Part shown: positions 1 to 8,045 of the stretch, piece after piece
Layout: every line of letters begins with the position of its first letter
Position numbering within the stretch: the stretch's first letter is position 1
Source of the DNA: Vibrio chagasii
GTDB lineage: Bacteria; Pseudomonadota; Gammaproteobacteria; Enterobacterales; Vibrionaceae
DNA: 64,000 nucleotides
Assembly: GCA_041879415.1 (NCBI GenBank)
Contig: CP090852.1
Coordinates: 1,736,001 to 1,800,000, forward strand
Direction: 5' to 3'
The notes under the pieces: generated by a model
Told to the model about the DNA's origin: nothing
Database searches by the model: none
What the model saw: the letters and a program-made list of their open reading frames with translations, nothing else
Position numbers and translations under genes: made by a program

Positions 1-2
1 AT

Positions 3-680
3 GTGATAACGGAATCCTTGAGCGGTCTCTATTCTGAGCAAATATCCCGCTCTTTCAGACAAGGCATGAGTTGGTTTATCTTTTCTGAAATCATGTTCTT
101 CGGTGCTTTCTTTGGTGCGCTGTTCTACGCTCGTATGATTTCTGTCCCATGGATTGGCGGGGCGGGCAATAATGAAATGACTCACGAAGTGTTGTGGCCA
201 ATGTTCCAATCAATGTGGCCGCTGACTACGACACCGGATGGTGTAACAACACAAGCTATGCCGTGGCAAGGTATCCCTCTTAAGAACACCATTATCCTAT
301 TACTCTCTTCCATCACGCTACATATGGCGCATCTAAGCCTCGAACAAAACAAGCGCATGGCATTAATCGTTTGGTTAGAGATCACTATCGTTCTGGCTGG
401 GTTCTTCCTATTTTTCCAAGTTGAAGAGTATATCCATGCTTACCAAGATATGGGGCTGACCCTTCAATCGGGAATCTATGGCAACACCTTCTTTTTACTG
501 ACGGGTTTCCATGGTTTACATGTCTGCTTAGGGACTATCTTTTTAATCGTCCTGTTGGCTAGGGTTGCCAAAGATCATTTTACACCCAAAGACCATTTTG
601 CATTCCAAGCCGGCAGTTGGTATTGGCACTTTGTTGATGTGGTTTGGTTAGGATTATTCGTGTTTGTTTACGTCCTTTAG
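3..680 (+). CDS. coxC: cytochrome c oxidase subunit III (5' end outside window)
   Basis: This is the integral-membrane subunit III of the aa3-type terminal oxidase, which supports subunit I in proton-pumping oxygen reduction. The visible 225 residues keep the family hallmarks: FIFSEIMFF near residues 25-33, a run of hydrophobic helices, GFHGLHVCLGT around residues 168-178, and WYWHFVDVVW close to the C-terminus. The family is usually about 290 residues and the reading frame is open at the left edge, so the first helices lie upstream and the GTG at position 3 is not the true start. Downstream genes for oxidase assembly (SURF1, ctaA, ctaB) confirm the context. Identity is close to certain; only the start is missing. 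Confidence 0.96.
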   Translation: MITESLSGLYSEQISRSFRQGMSWFIFSEIMFFGAFFGALFYARMISVPWIGGAGNNEMTHEVLWPMFQSMWPLTTTPDGVTTQAMPWQGIPLKNTIILLLSSITLHMAHLSLEQNKRMALIVWLEITIVLAGFFLFFQVEEYIHAYQDMGLTLQSGIYGNTFFLLTGFHGLHVCLGTIFLIVLLARVAKDHFTPKDHFAFQAGSWYWHFVDVVWLGLFVFVYVL

Positions 681-700
681 CGAAGCGACAAAGCTAAAGG
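674..700. terminator. hairpin between convergent coxC and DUF2909 genes
   Basis: The inverted repeat cctttagc / gctaaagg has an 11-base loop and overlaps the coxC stop codon. It is followed by ctttaataa rather than a clean T-run. It lies exactly between two convergent genes, so it may end transcription or protect 3' ends in both directions. The repeat is seen directly; its role is inferred. Confidence 0.45.
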
Positions 701-702
701 CT

Positions 703-933
703 TTAATAAGGACGAGGGTTGGGCGTTATAACTCCAGATCCTAAAGCTAGCAATAGCAGTAACACAGCAACAGCTGACCACATGACTCGGCGCCCCAAGA
801 AGTGACTCAGCTTTTTGCCATTGTGTTTGCTCGAAGCGATTTGTATAAGCCCTTTCATTAAGTTGAATGCGATGAAAAACAGCAGGGCAACCAACACAAC
901 TTTGAATAACAGGATAAAGGTAGGTGACGCCAT
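703..933 (-). CDS. DUF2909 twin-transmembrane protein, antisense in the cox cluster
   Basis: This 76-residue protein has two hydrophobic segments (roughly residues 5-27 and 50-68) separated by a short basic loop with KHNGKKLSHFLGRRVMW. That layout matches the DUF2909 twin-TM family commonly found inside gammaproteobacterial cytochrome oxidase clusters. It runs opposite to all other cox genes. Its ATG (931-933) lies one base from the GTG start of the SURF1 gene on the other strand, so the two share a divergent start region. Function is unknown; location suggests a small accessory or assembly protein of the oxidase. Family call is from length, topology and context. Confidence 0.85.
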   Translation of the reverse strand: MASPTFILLFKVVLVALLFFIAFNLMKGLIQIASSKHNGKKLSHFLGRRVMWSAVAVLLLLLALGSGVITPNPRPY

Positions 934-934
934 A

Positions 935-1744
935 GTGATAACTCCAAACCGTTTGAATCATGATGAGCGAAAGTTCCGCAGTAAAGGTTTTTGGTTTGCG
1001 GTTGCTTTAACTTTGGTTTCAGTCGGCACTTTAATCAAGTTGGGTTTATGGCAGTTAGACAGAGGTAACGAGAAACTACGTTATGAGCAGCAGCTATCGC
1101 AGAGAGCAACGCAACCTTCTAAACCACTAGATGCAGTGCTCAATGAATGGAGAGAGGCAAGCGTTGGAACTCAGCAGCCTGTGCTCCCTTCGACCTTAAA
1201 TGGCTTGAAAGCTGACGTTGAGTTAGTGAAATCGAGTGGTTTAATTCTCTTGCTAGACAATCAAATCAATCAAGGAACGGTGGGGTATGTGATTTACATG
1301 CTGGGCGAGGTTCAAACTCAAGATGGAAGAAAACAGCTTTTGATCGATCTTGGATTCGTTGCAGCAAGTAATGACAGAAGAGAGCTTCCACAAATAGGAA
1401 AGATAACGCTACCAATCGAGATGTCTGGTCGCTTGTATACACGTTCGGTTAATCCGTTAAGTCAGGAACTTGGTCTAGAAAACACGACGCCGAAAAGGAT
1501 TCAAAACATCAACATAGAAGCATTATCACAATACATAGGACAAGAGGTGTTGCCGTTCATTTTTCAACCTCAGAGCTTAGATTCATGGCCTTATGAAATG
1601 CTATGGCGCCCGACTGCGATGAAGTCTGAGAAGCACTTTGGTTACTCATTTCAATGGTTTGTGATGGCTGCAGTATTGCTTTCGCTGATGCTTTTGATTG
1701 GGTTTAGATATTTGAAGAAACATAGACACATGAATAAGAAGTAA
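935..1744 (+). CDS. SURF1 family cytochrome oxidase assembly protein
   Basis: SURF1 proteins sit in the cytoplasmic membrane and help insert heme a into oxidase subunit I. The protein has an N-terminal helix (WFAVALTLVSVGTLIKLGLW), the typical GLWQLDRG motif right after it, a periplasmic domain, and a second helix near the C-terminus (WFVMAAVLLSLMLLIGF). The frame is open further upstream, but that would read through the antisense gene. The GTG at 935, with a taggtg Shine-Dalgarno-like stretch just before it, gives 269 residues, close to the family norm. It lies between coxC and ctaA, as in other proteobacteria. Start choice is inferred. Confidence 0.9.
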   Translation: MITPNRLNHDERKFRSKGFWFAVALTLVSVGTLIKLGLWQLDRGNEKLRYEQQLSQRATQPSKPLDAVLNEWREASVGTQQPVLPSTLNGLKADVELVKSSGLILLLDNQINQGTVGYVIYMLGEVQTQDGRKQLLIDLGFVAASNDRRELPQIGKITLPIEMSGRLYTRSVNPLSQELGLENTTPKRIQNINIEALSQYIGQEVLPFIFQPQSLDSWPYEMLWRPTAMKSEKHFGYSFQWFVMAAVLLSLMLLIGFRYLKKHRHMNKK

Positions 1745-1803
1745 ATGCTTGCAACGACATAAACAAGGTTAGCGATCGGCAGCGACGAATACAGGGAATC
1801 AAA

Positions 1804-2412
1804 ATGGATAAGTCTCAAACACAAACTAAAAAGAAAAGTACCGATGCAAATCTTGTGGCGTTTAAACAGCGCCGCTCACGTGGTCGACTTGTACTCATCG
1901 GATTGATTTTGGTCTTCGCCTTACCTGCCATTATCGCTAAAACTGTATTAGAGCAAAATTGGTACACATCTGGTGTGACAAATACGGGGGAGTTAGTTGA
2001 GCCAAGAGTGACTCTACAAGATTTTGGGCTGACGGCTCCGGAGGAAGGAGAAGGGTGGTTGGTGGGTTATATTGCGCCAACGGACTGCGATAGCTTATGC
2101 GAACAACAACTTCACTACTTGAATCAAAGCTATTTGGCGCTGGGGAAGAATAAGGAACGAGTGACAGCTGTGGTTTTTGTCTCTGAAGGGGATGCATTAC
2201 CAGGAGCATTTAACAAACCTGATTTGTCATTTCTGTCTGGTAGGGAGCAGTTAAGCACCAAGTTCGCGCCAGCTTCGATTGTTATCATTGATCCCCTTGG
2301 TCAACTCGTTATGGAATACAAAAGTGTCTCAGAACCGTCGCAGTTAGTCGGGCAGTCCAAAGGCATGATTCATGATTTAAGAAAGCTTCTTAAGCTGTCA
2401 CGTGTTGGGTAG
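1804..2412 (+). CDS. SCO-like cytochrome oxidase-associated membrane protein
   Basis: A 202-residue protein with a basic cytoplasmic N-terminus, one transmembrane helix at about residues 28-46, and a periplasmic domain. The domain carries CDSLC (Cys95 and Cys99), the CxxxC spacing of SCO-type copper chaperones, and a thioredoxin-fold-like stretch ending in SIVIIDPLGQLVMEY. I see no histidine at the expected copper-ligand place in the second half; the only late histidine is in GMIHDLRK. It lies between SURF1 and ctaA, so a role in oxidase maturation is likely. Whether it binds copper or acts as a thiol reductase cannot be settled from sequence. Confidence 0.75.
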   Translation: MDKSQTQTKKKSTDANLVAFKQRRSRGRLVLIGLILVFALPAIIAKTVLEQNWYTSGVTNTGELVEPRVTLQDFGLTAPEEGEGWLVGYIAPTDCDSLCEQQLHYLNQSYLALGKNKERVTAVVFVSEGDALPGAFNKPDLSFLSGREQLSTKFAPASIVIIDPLGQLVMEYKSVSEPSQLVGQSKGMIHDLRKLLKLSRVG

Positions 2413-2486
2413 CTGATAAGCGAATCAGTTTGACTGTGGTGACTGAACTCTGCCAGCGAAAGGGAATAAGTATAGGGAGATAAACG

Positions 2487-3542
2487 ATGCAGAACAAAGC
2501 CCCTGATTTACTCATGCTCGTGATGCGAGTGATTATCTTACTGACGCTGACAGTGATTGTGCTCGGTGCTTATACCCGATTATCGGATGCTGGGCTTGGT
2601 TGCCCTGACTGGCCTGGTTGTTATGGAAAGCTCACAGTACCGTCTGATGCACAAGCGGTAAACCAAGCCAATCTCCAATTCCCTGAACGTGCTCTTGAGG
2701 CCGATAAAGCTTGGATAGAGATGATACATCGCTACTTTGCTGGTTCGTTAGGGCTTCTCATCTTTGTCGTCGTCGCTTGGTGTATTAAGAAGAACATCAC
2801 CTCTGCTGGGCTACCGTTACTTATTTCGGCAACGGTGATCTTTCAGGCATTATTGGGTATGTGGACTGTAACGCTCAAGCTGATGCCAGTTGTGGTGATG
2901 GCGCATTTGATGGGAGGGTTTACTTTACTGTCTTTGCTCTGCTTACTCTATTGTCGCCTCTCTAATTTCCAGACTCGCTTCGGTGAAACGACACACTCGG
3001 CGACTATCAAGTTTGCTGCACTTTTTGGCTTGGTAGTTGTAATTGGGCAGATCTTACTTGGCGGTTGGACGTCTTCAAATTATGCCGCGCTGGTATGTAC
3101 TCAACTGCCTATCTGTGAAGGGAATTGGACAAGCTACTTAGACTTTAAGAATGCGTTCGACTTTGCGCAGCATGGCCATGATAACTATGAGTTTGGTGTA
3201 CTCGAGTATCCAGCAAGGCTCACCATACATGTCATGCATAGGTTTGGCGCTATTGTGGCAACGATAACGGTGCTAATGGTCGTGTATCAGTTGTGGAAGT
3301 TTGGTCAAACAGCGCACCAAAAACTGGGTGTCATTGTGGCGTTGGTATTAGCCGTGCAAGTCAGTCTAGGGATCAGTAACGTGTGGTTCCATCTACCGAT
3401 TTCAGTGGCAGTGCTGCATAACTTAGTTGCGGCGATGCTGCTTGTCAGTTTGGTTGTGACAAACTTTGTAGTGTGGCAACGAAAACCAAGTGAGAGCTTG
3501 GTAAAGAACAGTGTATTACAAGGAGGTAATCATGGTCAGTAG
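2487..3542 (+). CDS. ctaA: heme A synthase (CtaA/COX15)
   Basis: CtaA oxidises the C8 methyl of heme O to a formyl group, producing heme A for the aa3 oxidase. The 351-residue protein has eight predicted helices, and the YTRLSDAGLGCPDWPGCYG block at about residues 30-48 is a family signature. Histidines expected for heme binding occur in EMIHRYFAG, MAHLMGG, VMHRFGA and LHNLVAA. A Cys pair (ALVCTQLPICEG) lies in the second half. It overlaps the start of ctaB by 11 bases, so the two are probably translationally coupled, fitting their consecutive reactions. Confidence 0.95.
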   Translation: MQNKAPDLLMLVMRVIILLTLTVIVLGAYTRLSDAGLGCPDWPGCYGKLTVPSDAQAVNQANLQFPERALEADKAWIEMIHRYFAGSLGLLIFVVVAWCIKKNITSAGLPLLISATVIFQALLGMWTVTLKLMPVVVMAHLMGGFTLLSLLCLLYCRLSNFQTRFGETTHSATIKFAALFGLVVVIGQILLGGWTSSNYAALVCTQLPICEGNWTSYLDFKNAFDFAQHGHDNYEFGVLEYPARLTIHVMHRFGAIVATITVLMVVYQLWKFGQTAHQKLGVIVALVLAVQVSLGISNVWFHLPISVAVLHNLVAAMLLVSLVVTNFVVWQRKPSESLVKNSVLQGGNHGQ

Positions 3543-4470
3543 AACTTCAACACAGCATCAAATAGTGGTGCAAGATACCGCTTCAAGTAATGAAGTTGCT
3601 GCTAAAAACAAAGCGGCTTGGAAGGTCTATTTAACACTGACTAAGCCAAAAGTGGTTGCTTTGATGCTGTTAACGGCATTAGTAGGCATGTGTTTAGCTG
3701 TGCCTAATGGATTGCCATTACAGCAAGCATTATTTGGCATGATAGGGATAGGGTTGATGGCGGGTTCAGCCGCTGCATTTAATCATTTGATCGACAAGAA
3801 GATCGATGGGCAAATGTCTCGAACTAATCGTCGTCCTTTACCATCGGGTGAGCTCAGTAGCGTACGAGTATTCGCCTTTGCAGCAGGTATCGGCTTACTG
3901 GGCTTTGTGACGTTAGCCTTGTTAGTTAACCCGCTTACGGCTTGGCTAACCTTTGCGAGCCTATTGGGTTATGCGGTTATCTACACCATGTATTTAAAAC
4001 GAGCGACGCCACAGAACATTGTCATTGCAGGGATCGCAGGGGCAATGCCACCTTTATTGGGTTGGACGGCAGTGACTAACGAGTTACATTCCAATGCATG
4101 GTTGCTCGTGATGATTATCTTCATCTGGACGCCTCCTCACTTTTGGGCGCTTGCGATTCATCGTCGTGACGAATATGCCAAGGTAGATATTCCGATGTTG
4201 CCTGTGACGCATGGGATAGCGTACACCAAGACTTCAATTCTGCTGTATACGCTATTGCTAAGCATCGTGTGTGTGCTGCCAGTATTAGTTGGAATGAGCA
4301 GTTGGATATACCTGAGCGCGTCTTTGGTGCTCAACGGTGGGTTTGTGTATCATGCCTGGGTATTGAAGTATCGCGATGAGCCTAACATGGCGATGAAGAC
4401 ATTTAAGTTCTCTATTTATCACCTCATGATCTTGTTTGTGGCTTTGTTGGCAGACCATTACCTTCTTTAA
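3532..4470 (+). CDS. ctaB: protoheme IX farnesyltransferase (heme O synthase)
   Basis: This UbiA-family prenyltransferase adds a farnesyl group to heme B, giving heme O, which CtaA then converts to heme A. The polyprenyl-diphosphate/Mg site is visible as NHLIDKKIDGQMSRTNRRPL, and a second conserved block is WTPPHFWALAIHRRDEYAKV. Several hydrophobic helices follow. The frame starts earlier at 3511, but the ATG at 3532 has a textbook Shine-Dalgarno (aaggaggt) and gives 312 residues, so it is preferred. It overlaps ctaA by 11 bases and is followed by an intrinsic terminator, marking the end of the cox operon. Also called cyoE in some annotations. Confidence 0.95.
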   Translation: MVSRTSTQHQIVVQDTASSNEVAAKNKAAWKVYLTLTKPKVVALMLLTALVGMCLAVPNGLPLQQALFGMIGIGLMAGSAAAFNHLIDKKIDGQMSRTNRRPLPSGELSSVRVFAFAAGIGLLGFVTLALLVNPLTAWLTFASLLGYAVIYTMYLKRATPQNIVIAGIAGAMPPLLGWTAVTNELHSNAWLLVMIIFIWTPPHFWALAIHRRDEYAKVDIPMLPVTHGIAYTKTSILLYTLLLSIVCVLPVLVGMSSWIYLSASLVLNGGFVYHAWVLKYRDEPNMAMKTFKFSIYHLMILFVALLADHYLL

Positions 4471-4500
4471 TACCAGATTTGTAGATGAATACTGAATAAA

Positions 4501-4530
4501 AAAACGGATGCGCTTGGCATCCGTTTTGTT
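4501..4530 (+). terminator. intrinsic terminator after ctaB
   Basis: Perfect 11-bp stem aaaacggatgc / gcatccgtttt with a 5-base loop, ending in T-rich sequence. It lies between the convergent ctaB and gbpA genes and, with A-runs on the left side, could also work for gbpA on the other strand. Confidence 0.85.
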
Positions 4531-4580
4531 TGGCTGATTGCTTAGTTTTATTCACATGAAAGTAAATACAGAGCGATCAA

Positions 4581-6047
4581 TTAGTCGACTTTGTACCAAG
4601 CATCTTGCCAGTGTGAACCTACGCCAGGTTCGTATTGAGTTGCCGTTGGTGCCCACTGAATACAGTAACCAGAGTATGGGAACTCTTTACATTGATAAAC
4701 GCTACCGTCGCTGCTCAGTACTTTTGTACCTTCAGTGTAAGATTCAATACTTTCAGGGAATACGAAATCGTAATCGCCTGCTGGTGGCGGTGTTTGCTCG
4801 TCCATAAGGTGGAAATCAAGCGTGTTCTGATCAACTAAGTTGCCTTGGTCATCCTTAGTTACAACCACAAGCATGTGGTGGCCAGCTTCAGATTTAGACA
4901 GAGTCAATTGAACATCTTCAACTTGTCCGTCTTTAAGTTCAGATTTCTGAGACGCAAGTGCTTCACGATGGTGGTTGTATACCGTGAGTTCTGCTTGAAC
5001 ATCGCCTGTTGCCGCTAGAGTAAGATCAAGTTGAGTCGGTTGACTCTCATCGATAATGTACTCTGATTCTAAACCTGTTACTTCAACTTCATGCTCTGGC
5101 TCTGGAGTATCAATCTTGTAGCCGATCTCTACGCTCTTAAAGCCTGAACCTGCTTTTAAGTAAACTGGATTTGAGCCGTATACAGGAGCGAAATCACCTT
5201 GGTCGCTCAATTGACCCGCTTTGATTTGCGTCTGCTCTTGGTTGATCTTTGATGCCAATGCATAAGACCAGTTATTCGCTTTACCTTGTTCGTTGTTCTC
5301 AATGACTAGCTCAGTGCTGTATGAAGCGTTCTCACCAGATTGGTCAAAGACACGAGTGTAAACGGCATCACCGATGTTTAGGTCGCGAGTTGGGTTGATT
5401 TGACCACCTTGATCCCAATCAGGAATGATCGGACCATCGCCATCAAATTTCACATCAATAACGTTGTAGAAAGCCATTGCAGTATCACCCACATCCCAAA
5501 CAGCAAGAATCACTTGGTAGCCTTCACGCTCAGGGACATTACACAAGTGGCTTACTTGCATTGGTGGCTGTTCCATATTGCCTTCGACTACACAGAATGG
5601 CGTTAGATCAAAAGAACTGCGAGCCAAAGGCTGGTTTGGATTCCAGTCTGGTTTTGTAATGTAGTATTTCCAATCGTGAGTCACGTGGTTTGCTGTGAAT
5701 GTCCACTCAAAGTATTTAGAGCCAGATTGGATAGGGCGTTTAACCCAACGGTCTGCCGTTTGCTCGTCTAGCGCAGCCGCTAAAGATGATTGCGCACTAG
5801 CGATTTCTCCATCTGCAGGGCCAACCTCTGGGAAGCCTTCAGGACCTTCGACACTTTGCGGTTCGTATTGGATACCACCACAGTTGGTGTTCTTCTCTTG
5901 TGTATCACTCGCAGGGAACTTACACAGCGCTACACGGCTTTCAGCGACGCCATTATTGTATGCCGAGACATAACCGTGACCGAAGCTTGCACCGCTAACG
6001 CTTAGTAGCGACAGAGCGATGAGTGATTTTTTTGGGAGTTGTTTCAT
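4581..6047 (-). CDS. gbpA: GbpA-type chitin/GlcNAc-binding protein with AA10 LPMO domain
   Basis: GbpA is a secreted colonisation factor that binds chitin and mucin; its first domain is a copper lytic polysaccharide monooxygenase (AA10). A signal peptide (residues 1-23, ending ASFG) leaves His24 as the mature N-terminus. His24 and His121 (ANHVTHDW) form the expected copper histidine brace. Two middle domains (about residues 210-410) follow, then a C-terminal CBM5/12-type chitin-binding module with tryptophans in CIQWAPTATQYEPG and SHWQDAWYKVD. At 488 residues it matches the family. A c-di-GMP-I riboswitch lies in its leader, as known for V. cholerae gbpA. Copper ligands and signal are seen; the activity is inferred from family. 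Confidence 0.95.
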   Translation of the reverse strand: MKQLPKKSLIALSLLSVSGASFGHGYVSAYNNGVAESRVALCKFPASDTQEKNTNCGGIQYEPQSVEGPEGFPEVGPADGEIASAQSSLAAALDEQTADRWVKRPIQSGSKYFEWTFTANHVTHDWKYYITKPDWNPNQPLARSSFDLTPFCVVEGNMEQPPMQVSHLCNVPEREGYQVILAVWDVGDTAMAFYNVIDVKFDGDGPIIPDWDQGGQINPTRDLNIGDAVYTRVFDQSGENASYSTELVIENNEQGKANNWSYALASKINQEQTQIKAGQLSDQGDFAPVYGSNPVYLKAGSGFKSVEIGYKIDTPEPEHEVEVTGLESEYIIDESQPTQLDLTLAATGDVQAELTVYNHHREALASQKSELKDGQVEDVQLTLSKSEAGHHMLVVVTKDDQGNLVDQNTLDFHLMDEQTPPPAGDYDFVFPESIESYTEGTKVLSSDGSVYQCKEFPYSGYCIQWAPTATQYEPGVGSHWQDAWYKVD

Positions 6048-6103
6048 TATTTGTCCTTACTGTATTTGGCCGACAAAAAAAGAGAACACTCCGGCACGCA
6101 TTT

Positions 6104-6208
6104 GCACTTAAATCCTATTAAGTGGCAGCTCCGCTATCATAGACAGAATAATTGTCGACAGACCGGTGGCTTTGCGTCCTATTCTTTCAAATAGTTTGCC
6201 AGAAGTGC
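6104..6208 (-). promoter_or_regulatory. c-di-GMP-I (GEMM) riboswitch in the gbpA leader
   Basis: On the minus strand the leader contains the class I aptamer core in order: GGCAAAC, a short stem capped by a GAAA tetraloop, GGACGCAAAGCC, ACCGG, and later ATAGCGGAGCTGCC. A candidate closing helix pairs 6203-6208 with 6104-6109. An alternative hairpin (6105-6111 with 6118-6124) uses the same 3' arm and would be mutually exclusive. A run of seven T residues on the minus strand (6075-6081) follows before the gbpA start at 6047. V. cholerae gbpA is preceded by the same riboswitch (Vc1). Aptamer identity is strong; the switching mechanism is inferred. Confidence 0.93.
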
Positions 6209-6532
6209 GTTTAAGCAAGCGAAATGTAGTCAACGCGTTTTATAAATGCGAATGAATAGATTGAAATGTGGAATGCTAATCTCGAACTTTTAATTCTTGT
6301 CACAAATTAACTTGCTAAATGTATTCTTTATTTACCTATAAGTGATTGAAATAAATTAAGAAAGCATTTGCTCTAATTGTTTTTGTGAATGGTTTTGTCT
6401 TTTTAGTTTTGTACTGGATAACAATTGAGCGCATATCAAAACCAAACCTTTGGCTTCCACTAACCGAACCCTGACACGCTATGTATGAAAAACCGGACAA
6501 TTAATTGGTATGAATTATATAAAGGAGTCAGT

Positions 6533-6886
6533 ATGGAATTCACTGAACAAGATAGAGAAGCGTTGTACCAAACGTGGATGTCACAAAAATCACGAATGCG
6601 AATCACGCAGATGGAGTTTTCAAAGAAGCTTGGAATGAGTCAGCTTGATTTCTCAAATGTGCTGCGAGGGGAGTCGCCGCTGACTATGTCATTTGTGAGC
6701 CATTTCTGTCGTCTACTTCATTTGGAGCCGAGAAACGTATTCCCGTCACTTAAAGAAGGAAATGACTCTGGTCCTAAAGTCGTCTATTTGAAAAGTAGAA
6801 TGAGTGTGGATGGAGAGATCCAAAATGCCTACATCGAAGGAAATCAAGTGATCGTAGAGTATGCTCACACTGTTCAACACAACTAA
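6533..6886 (+). CDS. XRE-like helix-turn-helix DNA-binding protein
   Basis: A 117-residue protein with an N-terminal helix-turn-helix of the Cro/C1 type: ITQMEFSKKLGMSQLDFSNVL covers the recognition region, followed by GESPLTMSFVSHFCRLL. The C-terminal third is a short beta-rich tail of unknown role. The frame is open from 6485, but the ATG at 6533 follows aaggagt at good spacing, so it is chosen. It stands alone, divergent from gbpA across about 480 bases. Regulatory targets cannot be read from the sequence. A function as a transcription factor is likely but no operator is evident. Confidence 0.7.
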   Translation: MEFTEQDREALYQTWMSQKSRMRITQMEFSKKLGMSQLDFSNVLRGESPLTMSFVSHFCRLLHLEPRNVFPSLKEGNDSGPKVVYLKSRMSVDGEIQNAYIEGNQVIVEYAHTVQHN

Positions 6887-6982
6887 TTTTAGAGTTAGCT
6901 CTGAGTTATAGCTCCTTTTTCTACAAACTTTTCACATATGGTATAGCATACTTGGGTGTTTTTCTTCCAATCTAAGTCCGCT

Positions 6983-7654
6983 ATGAATTCTCTAAAACTA
7001 TTTTTGCTTGTCGCAACCAGCATCTTTTTGTTTGGTTGTGCAGGCGGCCCAATCAAGACTGCTACCAAATTCACCACTTATGAAGATTTTCAGCCTGGCC
7101 CTGATGGGGGAGTTGATCTCGTTTGGGCAAGGTTAGGGCTGCGTGACGCCGATCGCTTGAAGAGCAAGTTGGATGATTATGATTCTGTCGTTATTGACCA
7201 AATCTTTGTGCTTGCCGAAGAAGGTTCGTTAGATCAAGAAGAAATTCAGGAACTTACCGACCACATGGTGAGTCGATTAGAGGAGAAAATATCACCTCAT
7301 AAAGTAATCGTCGACGAGCCGTCGGGTAAAACATTACGCCTGAGTATCGCGTTGAGTAACGTTGAAACCCCAAACCCCATCTTAGCCGTTACCAGTAGTG
7401 TCTTACCGTTTGGGCTTGCCATGTCGACCATCTCCAAAGTTGCGACAGGAGAGCACACCAATGTTGGTAGTGCGAGTGTCGAGCTGCTGGTGAGTGACGC
7501 TCAAGATGGCACACCACTGTTCGCAGCGATCGATCGTGAAGCCGGAAATAAAGACTTTTCAACTATGATCGATTCACTTGATGATGCCAAAGATGCAATC
7601 AACTATTGGGTTGAACGTTTAGGTGATACTCTACAGAACATCGATGACGCATAG
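6983..7654 (+). CDS. DUF3313-type lipoprotein
   Basis: The protein starts with a lipoprotein signal peptide ending in the lipobox LFGC, so it is probably anchored in the outer membrane. The 224-residue mature region resembles DUF3313 proteins: an early FTTYEDFQPGPDGGVDLVW stretch, a central segment on charge-rich helices, then LAVTSSVLPFGLAMSTISK and a beta-rich section with ASVELLVSDAQDGTPLFAA. The ATG at 6983 gives a proper signal peptide; an earlier ATG at 6956 would add nine residues of unlikely leader. It is followed 12 bases later by a DUF3820 gene, so they may be co-transcribed. Function is unknown. Confidence 0.72.
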   Translation: MNSLKLFLLVATSIFLFGCAGGPIKTATKFTTYEDFQPGPDGGVDLVWARLGLRDADRLKSKLDDYDSVVIDQIFVLAEEGSLDQEEIQELTDHMVSRLEEKISPHKVIVDEPSGKTLRLSIALSNVETPNPILAVTSSVLPFGLAMSTISKVATGEHTNVGSASVELLVSDAQDGTPLFAAIDREAGNKDFSTMIDSLDDAKDAINYWVERLGDTLQNIDDA

Positions 7655-7666
7655 AAAGACGGAACA

Positions 7667-7882
7667 ATGCTAGAGAAAGAGAACCTGATTAAGTTGGCTC
7701 GAATGCAGATGCCATTTGGAAAGTACGCCGGCCGCACACTAATTGACTTACCAGAAGAATATTTGTTGTGGTTCGACAAGAAAGGGTTCCCAAACGGTGA
7801 GCTAGGTGACTTGCTCAAACTGTGCCTAGCGCTAAAAATAGAAGGGCTCGACAGTGTCGTCAAGCCATTGAAAAGAATGTAA
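7667..7882 (+). CDS. DUF3820 (QSregVF_b-like) small protein
   Basis: This 71-residue protein has the family pattern MPFGKYAGRTLIDLPEEYLLWF near its start, then FPNGELGDLLKLCLALKIEGL. The family is called a putative quorum-sensing-regulated virulence factor in domain databases, but its biochemical role is unknown. No signal peptide or transmembrane segment is seen, so it is cytoplasmic. It closely follows the DUF3313 lipoprotein gene and is directly followed by an intrinsic terminator, so it is likely the last gene of that unit. Confidence 0.85.
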   Translation: MLEKENLIKLARMQMPFGKYAGRTLIDLPEEYLLWFDKKGFPNGELGDLLKLCLALKIEGLDSVVKPLKRM

Positions 7883-7890
7883 TTAATTAT

Positions 7891-7920
7891 AAAGCTCACG
7901 TTAACAGCGTGGGCTTTTTG
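7891..7920 (+). terminator. intrinsic terminator after DUF3820 gene
   Basis: Stem aaagctcacg / cgtgggcttt (one G-U pair) with loop ttaacag, followed by five T residues and g. Confidence 0.85.
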
Positions 7921-8006
7921 TTTCTGTTGATAGAACAGTTTTGTTGACAAGTGATGGGTGAAAAAACATTCAACGTTATCCTATTGAAATTGCGCAATCG
8001 ATAGCG

Positions 8007-8024
8007 TGTAAATAAAGTTATACA
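8007..8024. promoter_or_regulatory. candidate TyrR box 1 upstream of aroG
   Basis: TGTAAA-TAAAGT-TATACA matches the TyrR consensus TGTAAA-N6-TTTACA at 11 of 12 fixed positions. It lies 170 bases before the aroG start. TyrR control of aroG is known in E. coli; binding here is inferred. Confidence 0.6.
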
Positions 8025-8027
8025 GGG

Positions 8028-8045
8028 TGTTTTAAATATAAAACA
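8028..8045. promoter_or_regulatory. candidate weaker TyrR box 2 upstream of aroG
   Basis: TGT-N12-ACA embedded in the perfect inverted repeat gtgtttta-aata-taaaacac (8027-8046). It keeps the essential outer TGT and ACA triplets but not the inner AAA/TTT. Its centre lies 21 bp, two helical turns, from the first box. Confidence 0.45.

Noticed and set aside
6417..6440. ggataacaattgagcgcata resembling a lac operator
   Set aside because: Only partial similarity with the symmetry lost; no LacI-type lac system is nearby, so taken as chance.
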